A stretch of 64,000 nucleotides of DNA from Cocos nucifera (lineage: Eukaryota; Streptophyta; Magnoliopsida; Arecales; Arecaceae). Under the pieces are notes generated by a model that worked only from the letters and a program-made list of their open reading frames with translations, ran no database searches and was not told the DNA's origin. Made by a program: the position numbers and the translations under genes. Each line of letters opens with the position of its first letter. Positions within the stretch are counted from its first letter, which is position 1. The stretch lies in contig QRFJ01004955.1 in assembly GCA_006176705.1 (NCBI GenBank), positions 1-64,000 of the forward strand, written 5' to 3'. Positions 36,867-49,482 of the stretch are shown here, in pieces.

Positions 36867-37772
36867 AATTGCTCCCAAAATCCACCAGTGACACCTAGCA
36901 GTATATGGTGGCAACCCATAGAGCTGAATGCGAACCTCTTGGTGCAGCTACCTGTGTGATTAAGTTCTTCTATCTTGAGCCCCGATCAGATTAGGGTTAA
37001 GGTGAACTCGTCAAACCCTAGTCTCTGTCATATGATGTAATCATTCGATTCGAGTCCAATGTGAAAATCTAAATAGAAACTCTTTCTATTATTTCACTCT
37101 GCCATGGCCATGGGCTTCTGGACTTGATTCTCATGATTCATCATAGGGCTGCTCCTCTACCACCGAGGTAGATAGATTCCATCTTGATGCAATCCAGTTC
37201 CTACAATGAACATGCTATAGCCAACATACACCTCAGGGTTCCATATGGCTAGGAGACCGAGTAATGGTGTAGTCAAACTATAACACCCTCAAGGTGAACT
37301 GCCGATGCATCTCAGGTCAAAGAACCAGACACACTACTGCAGCATCGAGTCAGTCATTGACGAGAAGGTAGACTTCCTAATGACTACTCGAGGTGGTCAC
37401 GCTCAGTGCCCTCGTTCTCTAACGAGTACCTGTACTCTCGCTCCGGTGTCTCCACACCGTAGACTCAAGACTCATCTACTAAAGAGAAGCGATCGTACAC
37501 CAACCTTCCGGATCAATCACCATCCTTGTGATGATCCTATGGTCGGGAGCTGTTTATGAGTTAATAATGATTATTCATGTCTTAAATTTTTAACTCTTGA
37601 AAATATGAATTATCATTACCATTAACTCAAAGGATGTATCACAGACACTAAATACACAGGTGTGATAGAAAATAACCCATTTTATTGATTATAGTCAAAA
37701 TTATAATTTTGCCCCTAGAAGTGTATTATAAGTGTCAGCCAATTCTGACTTCTAGGGCACATATATCTAACA

Positions 37773-38306
37773 GTGTCGACACTTTCCTTTGGGTTTTGAT
37801 TGAAACCTTATTTTTATACCCTGCTCAGCCTTACTTAAAACCCTTCTTATTTATATTTCTTTTTTTTAAGTTAATGTTCTTCAAAACATAAATTTAAATA
37901 AGGAACACCCTCCTATTTGGAACCAATAAATATATTAAAAAAATTAAAATTCTTAAGAATGAAATTCCAAAATTTGGATTCTAGTTCAAATTTTTCAAAA
38001 TTTGAAACTTTTATAACTTTCTTGCTTCTGAATGGTTAGTTAAAAGGGTCTCTAAAATTTGTTAAAAATCATTTTATAGCTCACTAACATCTAAGGATCA
38101 ATTATTGAGACCTTTCATTCCAAGAGAATACATATTTTACATAACTCCACATACAGATGCTAGCTTTCAGACTTAGAAATTTTTCAGGATTCAAAATGAT
38201 AGATAGTTATAATTTATGCTTAAATGTACCATAAATAAATTACTATGCCACACATTTACTAACATAAATCTTTTAATTCACTATTTCCTAAATTTGGGAT
38301 GTTACA
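37773..38306 (+). mobile_element. Element H: gypsy-type solo LTR, second part
   Basis: A 534-bp continuation of H after F, ending TGTTACA, the inverted complement of H's start. It is followed by TACGA and then D's leader. No coding sequence recognised. Confidence 0.55.
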
Positions 38307-39130
38307 TACGATGAGAGATCCAATCAGAAATTCAATTCATGCAAATGGTGGGTCTGACTTAGCTAAGAATTGGCTAATATTCCAAGCATGATGAGCTTCA
38401 TGAATTAGAGACCAGATTTGGATGCATCATGATTAGAGAATCATTGAACAATAGTTGTTCACTCATTAGTTGATCTGTCACCAATAACTATTAGGTGAGG
38501 TGGTGAGCCAGTTGGTGGAACCGCATCATCCACTAAAAATCTATAATCATGGAGATTTTCACATGTCTGCCAAGAAAGTATAGGAATTTGAGTAAATATT
38601 AGGAGCCTAATTTATTTAAAAATAAAATCTTTAAATAAATTGATTAAGTCTGATTATAAAATTTAACTAAAAACTTTGACTCTCTACAAAAAAATGTCTG
38701 CATCCAACCCACTAGCTCATATCCTAAACACCCATAGACTGACTGAATCCAACTATAAGAATTGGCTCTGAAACTTTAAAATTATTTTGAATTCTGAAAA
38801 GTTGACTCATGTGTTGGAATAGGATCCTCCTACTTTACCAGTCCATCCATCTGCTAATCAAAGAGCATCTCTAAAAAATGGATGGATGAAGATAATAAAG
38901 TTAAGTATTACATGTTGGGTCGATGTCTGATGAGCTCCAGCACTAACATGAAGACATAAAGACTAGCCTCCAAATATTGGCTCACCTACAAGAGTTGTTT
39001 GGTGAACAAAGTCGCACAACAAAATATCAAGTCACTAAGAGATTTTTTAAGGCTCAAATGCATGATGGACAATCAATCCAAGATCATTATTTGATGATGA
39101 TCAAGGATCTAGAAGATCTTGAGAAGCTCG
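38307..39130 (+). pseudogene. Element D: end of leader and gag N-terminal part
   Basis: Leader resumes at 38312. Gag starts at ATG 38694 (MSASNPLAHIL) and runs to 39130, where E is inserted. It encodes the N-terminal part of the nucleocapsid precursor. Stops and small deletions break the frame (for example TGA after the NWL motif near 38768). Where C, E and F have TGA, D has a sense codon: KRFFKAQM with AGA at about 39041. It continues at 49483. Confidence 0.82.
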
Positions 39131-41409
39131 TGTTAGATATATGTGCCCTAGAAGCCAAAATTGACTGACACTTGTAATACACTTCTAGGGGCAAAATTAT
39201 AATTTTGATCAAAATTAATAAAATGGATTATTTTCTATCACATATGTGTATTTAGTGTCTGTGATACATCCTTTGAGTTAATGATAATGATAATTCATAT
39301 TTTCAAGAGTTGAAAATTTAAGACATGAATAATCATTATTAACTCATAAAATGCTCCCAACCATAGGATCATCACGAGGATGATAATTGATGCAGAAGGT
39401 TGGTGTATAATCGCTTCTCTTTAGTAGATGAGTCTTGAGTCTATGGTGTGGAGACATGAAGCGAGAGTATAGGTACTCGTTAGAGAATGAGGACACTGAG
39501 CGTGACCACCTCGAGTAGTCATTAGAAAGTCTACCTTCTCGTCAATGACTGACTCGATGCTGTAGTGGTGTGTCTGGTTCTTTGATCTGAGATGCATCGA
39601 CAATTCTCCTTGAGGGTGTTATAGTTTGACTATACCATAACTCAATCTTCTAGCGATATGGAATCCTGAGGTGTATGTTGGCTATTGCATGTTCATTGTA
39701 GGAACTGAATTGCATCAAGATGGAATCTATCTACCTCGATGGTAGAGGAGCAGCCCTATGATGATCATGAGAATCAAGTTCAGAAGCCTATGGCCATGGC
39801 AGAGCAAAATAATAGAAAGAGTTTTTATTTAGGTTTTCACATCAGACTTGAATCGAATGATTATATCATAAGACAGAGCTAGGGTTTCACGAGTTTACCT
39901 AAATCCTAATCTAATCGGGGCTTAAGATAGAAGAACATAATCACATAGGTAGCCGCACCAAGAGGTTCGCATTCAGCTCTGATGGGTTGCCACCATATAC
40001 TGCTAGGTGCCACTGATGGATTTTAGGAGCAATTAGAATGATTTAGATGATCAATCATTCTAGTTGTTCGAATTAGAAGAGTTCTGATCCATCAAAAGGA
40101 GTTTCAATGATGTCGATGATAGAGATCATGACATATCCCATTATCATACAGAACTAAACCTAACTGGGTCACACAAACAAGGGTTTGAATCTATGATCAT
40201 CAATTGAACTAATCCAGTTCAATTGATCTGAATGAGATTCTACTAGATTCAAGAAAATCGTGCTAGCACTCGATTGAACCTAACGTTCTTCTTTTACTAT
40301 CATAAATAGTTGTCCTGACTGAGCCAAAGGAGTTTGTGCTCATTTAGAGGCCTTCACTTGATTTGACTAGAGCCTGTCCAGGTTAGAAAAGGGTTGTCTT
40401 ATTTTGTATGACAATACCTACCATTTTTGGTCACCTGCCATTTCTCGTCCTTTGACTTTGGTCAAAAGTTGATCTTTGATTGGTCAAATATTGACCATTG
40501 ACACTTTGACTTCTATCCACATGTCATGCACCTATTGAAGAGCTGGTGGGGGTCTGTCCTCCTATCAGAATCTGGCAAGAAGGAGGGCACACGCCACCCT
40601 TGGTGTGCGCCCAAGCTGGCGGTGCCCAGGAGTCCCTGTTGGATAGGGACTCCATCTCCTTTTTGGATTCCGATTAGAGTTCTCCTAAGAACCAAGTTTG
40701 ACTGGTCTTAGGCACCATCTAAGGAGGAATCCAAGGGACTCTATTCCCACCAATCAGATTTAGATCTGATTTCACAAAGGGTTATGATTGATTGGAAAGA
40801 AGAGGAGTTGGATCATGCTTAGTCTATAAATAAGACCCTGCGCCCAACTCAAGGAATATCTAAAATCTGAGAAAAGAATTCTGCATGCCCCAAGGCTTCC
40901 TCCCTCTTCCTCCTCCAAGCCAAGTTCTATGTCTCCCTCTCCTCTCCACATCCAAAAGGAATTTGGATCTTAGTTGGTGCGATCCAGGTGAGAGAAAGAT
41001 AACTGAAAGCTAGAAGGCTGCACTGTTGCAAAGGATAACTACTGATCTTCAAAAGGTATTTTGAAGATCCTCTAGATCAGATCCAAATTTGATTTTTGGA
41101 GATGTGATAGAGAAAAAGAGGATCTCTAGATCCAACTCGAGTGGATATCGGTAGAGGCCAGGCACTTGCATGGCTAGATCCAGAACGTTCCGCTGCTTAT
41201 AGGATCATCAACGGATAATAGGATTATACTATATCAAGGTAAATTTAATTTAATTTAATTTAGATATTATTTTTATTATTAGAATAATAAGGATCAGATC
41301 TAAAATATTCCAAATTTGATTAGGATCAAAGAAAAAAAATTTTGAAATATATCTCTTGATCCGATCAAATCTGAACGAATCTGATCCGAAAAATCAGGAT
41401 TTTCCTTCA
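39131..41409 (+). repeat. Element E 5' LTR
   Basis: A 2,279-bp LTR, TG...CA. TATAAATA at 40825-40832 and a TTGAC cluster at about 40450-40515. Followed after two bases by the primer site at 41412-41423 (TGGTATCAAAGC, one change from consensus). Confidence 0.92.
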
Positions 41410-41423
41410 ACTGGTATCAAAGC

Positions 41424-43277
41424 AAAGATTCTAAAAAAGTTTAGATCTAATTTTAAATTTATTATAATTAGAAAATAAGTGATTTCAGATGTCACATGAG
41501 ATGTGATCAGATCTAAAATTAGAAAAAATTAAAATTAAATGATTTGGATCTAAGATTAGAAAATATGCATGACTAGTTCTAAAATAGAATAGTTCTATAG
41601 AATAGTCTTGCATGTTTTCAATTTAATTTGATTAAATCATATTTAAGATCTATTTATTTACTATTTTTTGATATTATAATTATTATAATAACATCTAAAA
41701 AATAGTAAATAAAATTATTTAATTTTAAACATCATATGAGATATGATTGATGCATGTCTAGACTAGTTGTAGAATAGTTCTACATAGTTGTCTAGATTAG
41801 AGTTTATTTTGATAAGATCAATTTAAATCTAATTTTTTAGATTATTATGAGATAATTTAGATCTAAAAATATGCATGATTCGATACATGAGATGTATGCA
41901 AAATATGCCATGATTAGATCTAATTTGTATATGAGATATATGATATAGATCTAAAATTATTTTGTAGTATTACATGTTCCTGATTAAGGCATTCCTCTTG
42001 GCCGTCCAGTCATAAGAACGAAGAAGGATTTAAAGGCCCTCTCCTCTAATCTGATGGGGTGTTCTTATGACGTGTAGGGGTGCTGTACGTTCATCCTTAA
42101 TCAGAAACCCAAAACTTACTTTCTGCAAAATCCTAGATCCTGAAACCCTAGAATTTATTGTGCATATTTTGTTTATGAACCCTACTTAATTAAGAATTAA
42201 GATTATGAAATATTAATTAGATCTAAAATTGAGAATTTTAGATCTAAGACATATTCATAATACTGGGTTCGGGCTTGGTAGCTCAATTAGGTCTAAGCGG
42301 TTGATCAAACCGAATCAAGAGTTGGTTAGATGGGATCAACAATGCTTAAATTGACCAATCTAATAGGATTAAGTCTGGGTCAAGATCGAGTCACGATCAA
42401 ACAAGACCTAATTAGGCTCAGAGGTTAGAGTCTGGATTGTAGGCTAACCTAATTGGTTCTGGCTCAATAATTTGGTATCTAAGGTAAGTTTGGCACATAC
42501 GACCGACAGATTTTTAATTGGGAGCTACCCGACCTGAATAAATTCTTGTATGAGTTAATGGCATATCCGTTCCACCGATCTTACTAACCTGGCCATATCT
42601 ATTAATCGAGTTCTGATTTGAGGTGGTCAATAGTCCAAGCTAACCCATGCCACTAGGTTAGTCATAATTGTTATGACTATGATGAGTCTTGTTTAATGAG
42701 ACCTCAATCAATTTTTCCTAAGAAAAGATTAAGTCGGAGGTCTTCCACCATTGTAGATGTGCGGGCCCTTCCCAGGGTTGATTGTTCTTGGCTGGATACA
42801 GTGGCTCAGTTGCACCAGGAAGATGCAACCATATCTATTAGGCATTGGATGTTATGGGCTGGAGGATGAGTTGGACTCAATATTCTGGATACGGTGAGAG
42901 ACTCAATTAGAAATCCAGTCTGTGCAAATGGTGGGTCTGACATAACTAAGGAGTGGATCAATATTTCGAACATGGTGAGATTCATGAATTAGAGTCCAAG
43001 TTTAGGTGCACCATGATTAGAGTGTCATTGAACAAGAGTTGTTCACTCATTGGCTAACCCATCACCAATAACTGTTAGGTGAGGTGATGAGTCAGTTGGT
43101 TAGACCGCACCATCCATTAGAAATCATTAATCATGAAGATTTTTGCATCTCTATAGAGGGAGTGTAGGGATCCAAGAAAATAGTGGAAGCTAATTTGTTT
43201 AAAAATAAAATTCCTAAACAAATTGGTTAAGTCATAATTATAGTATCTAACTAGAATCTTTGACTCTCTACATAAAA
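41424..43277 (+). other. Element E untranslated leader
   Basis: About 1.85 kb, collinear with the other leaders; no coding capacity seen. Confidence 0.78.
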
Positions 43278-46200
43278 ATGTCTGCATCCAACCCATTAGC
43301 ATGTATCCTAGACACACATAGACTGACTGAACCCAATTATAAAGATTGGCTCAAGAACTACAAAATTATTTTGGGTTTCAAGAAGTTAACCCATGTATTG
43401 GACCAGGACCCTCCCATCTTACCAGCCCGTCCATCCACTGAACAGAGAGCATCTCTAGAAAAATGGATAGACGAAGATAATAAGGTCAGATATTACATGT
43501 TGGGCTCGATGTCTGATGAGCTCCAGCGCCAACATGAAGATATCGGGACTGCTCACCAAATGTTGGCTCACCTGCAGGAGATGTTTGGTGAACAGAATTG
43601 CACAGCCAAGTATCAAGTCACGAAATGACCTTTTAAGGCTAAGATGTGTGATGGACAGTCAGTCCAAGATCACTATCTAATGATGATCAAGGACATGGAA
43701 GAGCTTAAGAAGCTCAGTGTGAAGTTAGACTTGGATATGCAGAATGATATTATTCTGCAATCCTTGACTGATGCATATGGACAATTCATCACGAATTACC
43801 ACATGCATAAACTTCAAAATTCCTTGGCTGAATTAATGAATATGCTGGTCACCGCTGAGCTTTCTATGAAAGGTTCTAAAGGCTCTGTTCTTGCTTTGGA
43901 ATAGACTTTTTCTAAAAGAAAGTCTTATGGAAAAAAAAGAAGTCTGTGAAAAAGTAGAAGGTGGAAAGAGGAAAGAAGAAGAAGACAGAGCCGAAGATGA
44001 AAGCCACTGCCAAAAAAAAAGTATTTCCATTACAACAGCGGCGGCCATTGGAAGTGGAACTGCCCTACTTACCTGGCTAACTGAAGAACAAGAAGGAAGG
44101 TCCTTCTTGAGGTATGCTCATTATTGAGTCTAACCTTATGATTTCTTCTGCATCCAGTTGGATGCTTGACTTTGGTTCTAGTGCTCATCTGTGCACTTTC
44201 ATACAGGGCCTTGAGGATAGCAGAAGGCTGAGGCATGGAGACATGATCCGACGCATTGGTAATAGAGCAAGAGTTACTGCAGTGGCAGTGGGAACATACC
44301 CTCTTTGATTATCATCTGGTTTAGACTTAGTTTTGAAAGACTGTTATTATGTGCCTGCAGCTAGCAGGAATTTGATTTCTATTTCATGCTTAGCACTAGA
44401 AGGCTATGTGATTACCTTCTTTAAGGACCATTGTAACATTCTTTATAAAAGAAATAAAATTGCAAATGATTTCTTTATTAACGATCTTTATCAGCTACAT
44501 GTTGATGTACCTATTCTAACTATCAAGCAAAATGTGAATGCCAAACGACCTAAGGATAGTCCAAATGACAGATATCTATGGCACCTGAGATTAGGTCATA
44601 TAGCAGAAGATAGGATCAACAAATTGGAGAAAAATGGGCTATTGAGTCCATTGACTTTCGAGTCATATCCAACTTGTGAATCTTGTCTCCAAGGCAAAAT
44701 GACCAAACTCCCTTTTGTAGGACATGGAGAGAGGGCCACAGATCTTCTTGCCCTAGTACATATTGATGTGTGCGGCCCATTTGATGTGCCGGCTAGAGGC
44801 AATTTTGTCTACTACATTATCTTTATCGATGATCTATCTAGGTATAGGTATGTGTATCTTATGAGATATAAGTTTGAAGCTTTTGAAAAGTTCAAAGAAT
44901 TCAGACATGAAGTAGAAAAATAAACTGAAAAATCCATTAAGGTTCTTCGATCAGATCGAGGAGGTGAATATCTTAGCTAGGAATTCCTAGACTATCTCAA
45001 GGAAAATGGCATAGTCTCTCAATGGACTCCACCAAGAAAACCTCAACTCAATGGGGTTTCAGAACGAAAAAGTCAGACTATTGGATATGGTCCGATCCAT
45101 GATGAGCTTCACAGACCTCCCTGACTTTCTTTGGAGACACTCATTGTTAACTTCAATTTATCTACTGAATAGGGTTCCCTCTAAGACCGTTTCTACCACA
45201 CCATATGAGATATGGCACAGTAAGAAACCAAGTTTGAGTCATCTCAAAATTTGGGGTTGTCCGGCTCATGTCAAAAGACAACAAGCAGACAAGTTAGAGT
45301 TTAGGTCCTTTAGAGCTTGATTCATAGGATATCCTAAAGAGTCATTAGGATACTATTTCTACATTCCAAAAGACCACAATGTGTTGTGAGTCGACATGCC
45401 ATCTTTCTTGAAAAATAGTTTATTCAAGATAGCGGCATTGGAAAGCAGATTAAGCTTGATGAAAAAGTCTCACAAGTACAATGAGCTAAGGATCAATTGG
45501 AACCAAATCAGGTTGAGCCAATAAGAACACTACCTACTCCACCTCATAGCTTGGAAAGAGTTTCCCATCCCCTTGAAAGATACTTAAGTATTATTTCAGA
45601 GGAAGTAGAGAAAATGTTCCTCGTAGATAATGGTGCTCATGGTGATGATCCCAAAACCTACAACGAGATGATATCAGATATCGACTCTTAGAAATGGCTA
45701 GAGGCAATGCAGTTAGAAATTGACTCGATGCACTCAAACCAAGTCTGGACCTTGGTAGATCCACTAGAAAGTATAGTACCTATTGGGTGTAAATGGATCT
45801 TCAAGAGAAAGATTGGAGTAGATGGGATTGTGGAGACATTCAAGGCTAGACTAGTGGCAAAAGCTTATAGTCAATGCAAAGGCATTGACTATCAGGATAT
45901 CTTTTCTCCAGTGGCTATGCTAAAATCAATCCGCACATTGCTTGCCATTGCAGCCTATTTCGATTATGAAATATGGCAAATAGACGTAAAAATGATATTC
46001 TTGAATGGATATCTTGAGGAAGATATCTATATGGAACAGCTGCTAGGTTTCACATTCAGTGATACTGATCACAAGGTTTGCAAGCAGCAAAGATCCATAT
46101 ATGGACTTAAGCAAGCATCTTGGAGTTGGACACTCATTTTAGTGATGTGATCAAAATATTTGATTTTATCAAAAATGAAGAGAAATCGTATGTCTTCAAA

Positions 46201-47217
46201 AAGGTCAGTGGGAGCGCTGTTGTCTTCCTCGTATTGTACGTGGATGACATCCTCCTTATTGGGAATGATATTCCCATGATGACAACAGTCAAATTATGGT
46301 TGTCCAAGGAATTTTCCATGAAAGACCTAGGTGAAGCATCCTTTATTCTAGGATTTAAGGACTATAGGGATAGACCGAATAGGATGCTAGGACTTTCACA
46401 GAAGATGTACATAGAGGAAGTATTAAAGAGGTTTAGTATGGAAAACTCTAAGAGGGGATTAATACCCTTCAGACATGGTATTCATCTTTCCAAGAAGATG
46501 TGCCCTAGCACACCTGAGGAAATAGAACGCATGAGCAAGATCCCTTATGCTTCTACAATAAGGAGCCTCATATATGCCATGCTATGTACACGACCTGATA
46601 TAGCCCATGCTGTGAGTGTCACAAGCAGATATCAGTCAAATTCAAGAGGAGAATACTGAACTTCTATGAAATATATCCTTAAGTACTTGAGAAGAACTAA
46701 GGATATGATGTTGATCTTTGGTAATGGGGAACTCCAAGTCTAGGGATACACAGACTCGAATTTCATGTCCGATGTAGATGATCAAAAGTTGACATCTGGG
46801 AGTCTATTTGTGTGCAATGATGGTGCTGTCAGCTGGAAGAGTTCCAAGCAAATGGTGATAGCATATTCCACCATGGAAGCAGAATATATCACTGCATCAG
46901 AGGCTGTGAAGGAAGCATTCTGGTATAAGAAGTTTGCTACAGAAATCAGAGTAATGCCATCAGATGCCATTCCTCTATACTGTGACAATAATGGTGCCAT
47001 AGCCCTTGCTAAGGAGCCAAGGTCTCACCAAAAATCTAAGCACATTGAGCGGCAATACCACCTCATCCACGATTACCTCGAGAAGGGTTACGTCAAGGTC
47101 AAAGAAGTTGACTCCACAGACAATGTGGTAGACCCGCTTATAAAGCCATTGGGCCAGTAGAAGATCGAAGCCCATCTTGAGAAGATGGGACTTAGACTTG
47201 TAGCCAATTGGCTTTAA
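43278..47217 (+). pseudogene. Element E gag-pol, inactive
   Basis: Gag opens at ATG 43278 (MSASNPLACIL) and is clean for 116 codons to TGA at 43626-43628, the stop shared with C and F. The frame then resumes (PFKAKM) to a private TAG near 43904. The protease motif is altered (DFG for DSG in LDFGSSAHL). The integrase zinc-finger residues are present (HLRLGH, CESC), but TAA at 44921-44923 stops the frame after VEK. TAG at 45416-45418 is the shared integrase/RT stop. RT keeps QIDVK and YVDD but is split by a small deletion near 46125. RNase H spans about 46745-47160, with TAG at 47158-47160, and the frame ends NWL-TAA at 47217. Sequence decay is mainly C-to-T and G-to-A. Confidence 0.92.
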
Positions 47218-47220
47218 GAC

Positions 47221-47230
47221 AAGTGGGAGA
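47221..47230 (+). other. Polypurine tract of element E
   Basis: AAGTGGGAGA, one base before the 3' LTR. Confidence 0.88.
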
Positions 47231-47231
47231 T

Positions 47232-49482
47232 TGTTAGATATATGTGCTCTAGAAGTTAGAATTGGCTAACACTTGTTATACACTTTTAGGAGCAAAATTA
47301 TAATTTTGATCAAAATCAATAAAATGGATTATTTTCTATCACATATGTATATTTAGTGTCTGGGATACATCCTTTGAGTTAATGGTAATGATAATTCATA
47401 TTTCCAAGAGTTGAAAATTTAAGACATGAATAATCATTATTAACTCATAAAATGCTCCCAACCATAGGATCATCATGAGCATCATGATTGATCCAAAAGG
47501 TTGGTGTACAATCGCTTCTCTTTAGTTGATAAGTCTTGAGTCTACGGTGTGGAGACACTAAAGTGAGAGAGAACGAGGGCACTGAGCGTGACCACCTCGA
47601 GTAGTCATTAGGAAGTATACCTTCTCGTCAATGACTGACTTGATGCTGCAGTGGTGTGTCTGGTTCTTTGACCTGAGATGCATCGGTAGTTCACCTTGAG
47701 GGTGTTATAGTTTGACTACACCATAACCTGGTTTCCTAGCCATATGGAACCCTGAGATGTATGTTGGCTATAGCATGTTCATTATAGGAACTGGATTGCA
47801 TCAAGATGGAATTTATCTACCTCGGTGGTAGAGGAGCAGCCCTATGATGATCATGAGAATCAAGTCCAGAAGCCCATGGCCATGGTAGAGTGAAATAATA
47901 GAAAGAGTTTCTATTTAGGTTTTCACATCGGACTTGAATCGAATGATTATATCATATGACAGAGACTAGGGTTTGACGAGTTCACCTAAACCCTAATCTG
48001 ATCGGGGCTCAAGATAGAAGAACTTAATCACACAGGTAGCTGCACCAAGAGGTTCACATTCAGCTCTGATGGGTTGCCACCATATACTGCTAGGTGTCAC
48101 TGGTGGATTTTGGGAGCAATTAGAATGATTTAGATGATCGATCATTCTAGCTGTTCGAATCAGAAGAGTTCTGATCCATCGAAAGGAGTTTCGATGATGT
48201 CGATGATAGAGATCATGACATATCCCATTACCATATAGAACTGAACCTAACTGGGTCACACAAATAAGGGTTTGAATTGGTGATCATCAATTGAACTAAT
48301 CCAGTTCAATTGATCTGAATGAGATTCAATTAGGTTCAAGAAATCGTGCTAGCACTCGATTGAACCTAACGTTCTTCTTTTACTATCATAAATAGTTGTC
48401 CTGACTGAGCCAAAGGAGTTTGTGCTCATTCAGAGGCCTTCACTTGGTCTGACTAGAGTCTATCCAGGTCAAAAAAGGGTTGTCTTATTTTGTAAGATAA
48501 TACCTACCATTTTTGGTCATCTGCCATTTCTCATCCTTTGACTTTGGTCAAAAGTTGACCTTTGACTGGTCAAATATTGACCATTGATACTTTGACTTCT
48601 GTCTATGTGTCATGCACCTATTGGAGAGTTGGAGGAGATCTATCCCCCTGTCAGAACCTAGCAAGGAGGTGGGCGCACGCCACCCTTGGCATGTGCCCAA
48701 GCTGGAGGCACCCAGGAGTCCCTGTTGGACAGGGACTCCATCTCCTTTTTGGGTTTCGATTAGAGTTCTCCTAAGAACCAAGTAGACTGGTCTTAGGTGC
48801 CATCTATGGAGGAATCTAAGGGACTCTATTCTCACTAATCAGATTTAGATCTGATTTCATAAAGGGTTGTGATTGGTTGGGAAGAAGAAGAGTTGGATCA
48901 CGCTTAGTCTATAAATAAGACCCTGCACCCATCTAAAATCTGAGAAAAGAATTCTTCATGCCCCAAGGCTTCCTCCCTCTTCCTCCTCCATGCCAAGTTC
49001 TACTTCTCCCTCCCCTCCCCATGTCCAAAAAAAATTTGGATCTTAGTTGGTGCGATCTAGACGAGAGAAAGGTGACTGAAAGCTAGAAGGCTGCACTGCT
49101 GCAAAAGACAACTGCTGATCTTCAAAAGGTATTTTGAAGATCCTCCAGATCAGATCCAAATCTAATTTTTGGAGATGTGATAGAGAAGAAGAGGATCTCC
49201 AGATCTAGCCCAAGTGGATATCGGTAGAGGCCAGGCACTTGCGTGCCTAGATTCAGAATCTTCTGCTGCTTACAGGATCATCAACGAATAATAGGATTAC
49301 CCTACATCTAGGTAAATTAAATTTGATTTAATTTAGATTTTATTTTTATTATTGAAATAATAATGATCAGATCTAAAATATCCCAAATCTAATTAGGATC
49401 AAAGAAAATTTTTTTTAAAATATATCTCTTGATCTGATCAGATCTGAACGAATCTGATCTGAAAAATCAGGATTTCCCTTCA
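47232..49482 (+). repeat. Element E 3' LTR
   Basis: A 2,251-bp LTR, collinear with 39131-41409; TATAAATA at 48910-48917. Slightly shorter than the 5' LTR because of small deletions. Confidence 0.92.

Larger units (their letters stand above)
27339..37772 (-). mobile_element. Element F: complete Ty1-copia retrotransposon, best preserved copy
   Basis: A 10,434-bp minus-strand element with both LTRs, primer site, leader, gag-pol and polypurine tract. Its lesions are mostly one-base insertions plus the two family stops, so it is the youngest complete copy. The flanking 5-mers, CAACC (27334-27338) and GTGTC (37773-37777), do not match, so the usual target duplication is missing. Confidence 0.93.
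35477..37772 (-). repeat. Element F 5' LTR
   Basis: A 2,296-bp LTR with TG...CA ends. Reading on the minus strand it holds the inverted-repeat cluster (36866-36673), the TTGAC cluster (36448-36382) and the TATA candidate (36072-36065), then U5 to the primer site. Confidence 0.93.
39131..49482 (+). mobile_element. Element E: complete Ty1-copia retrotransposon
   Basis: A 10,352-bp element inserted in D's gag. Target duplication GCTCG (39126-39130) and GCTCA (49483-49487), one change. All structural parts are present. Divergence is intermediate between F and C, mostly transitions. Confidence 0.93.
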
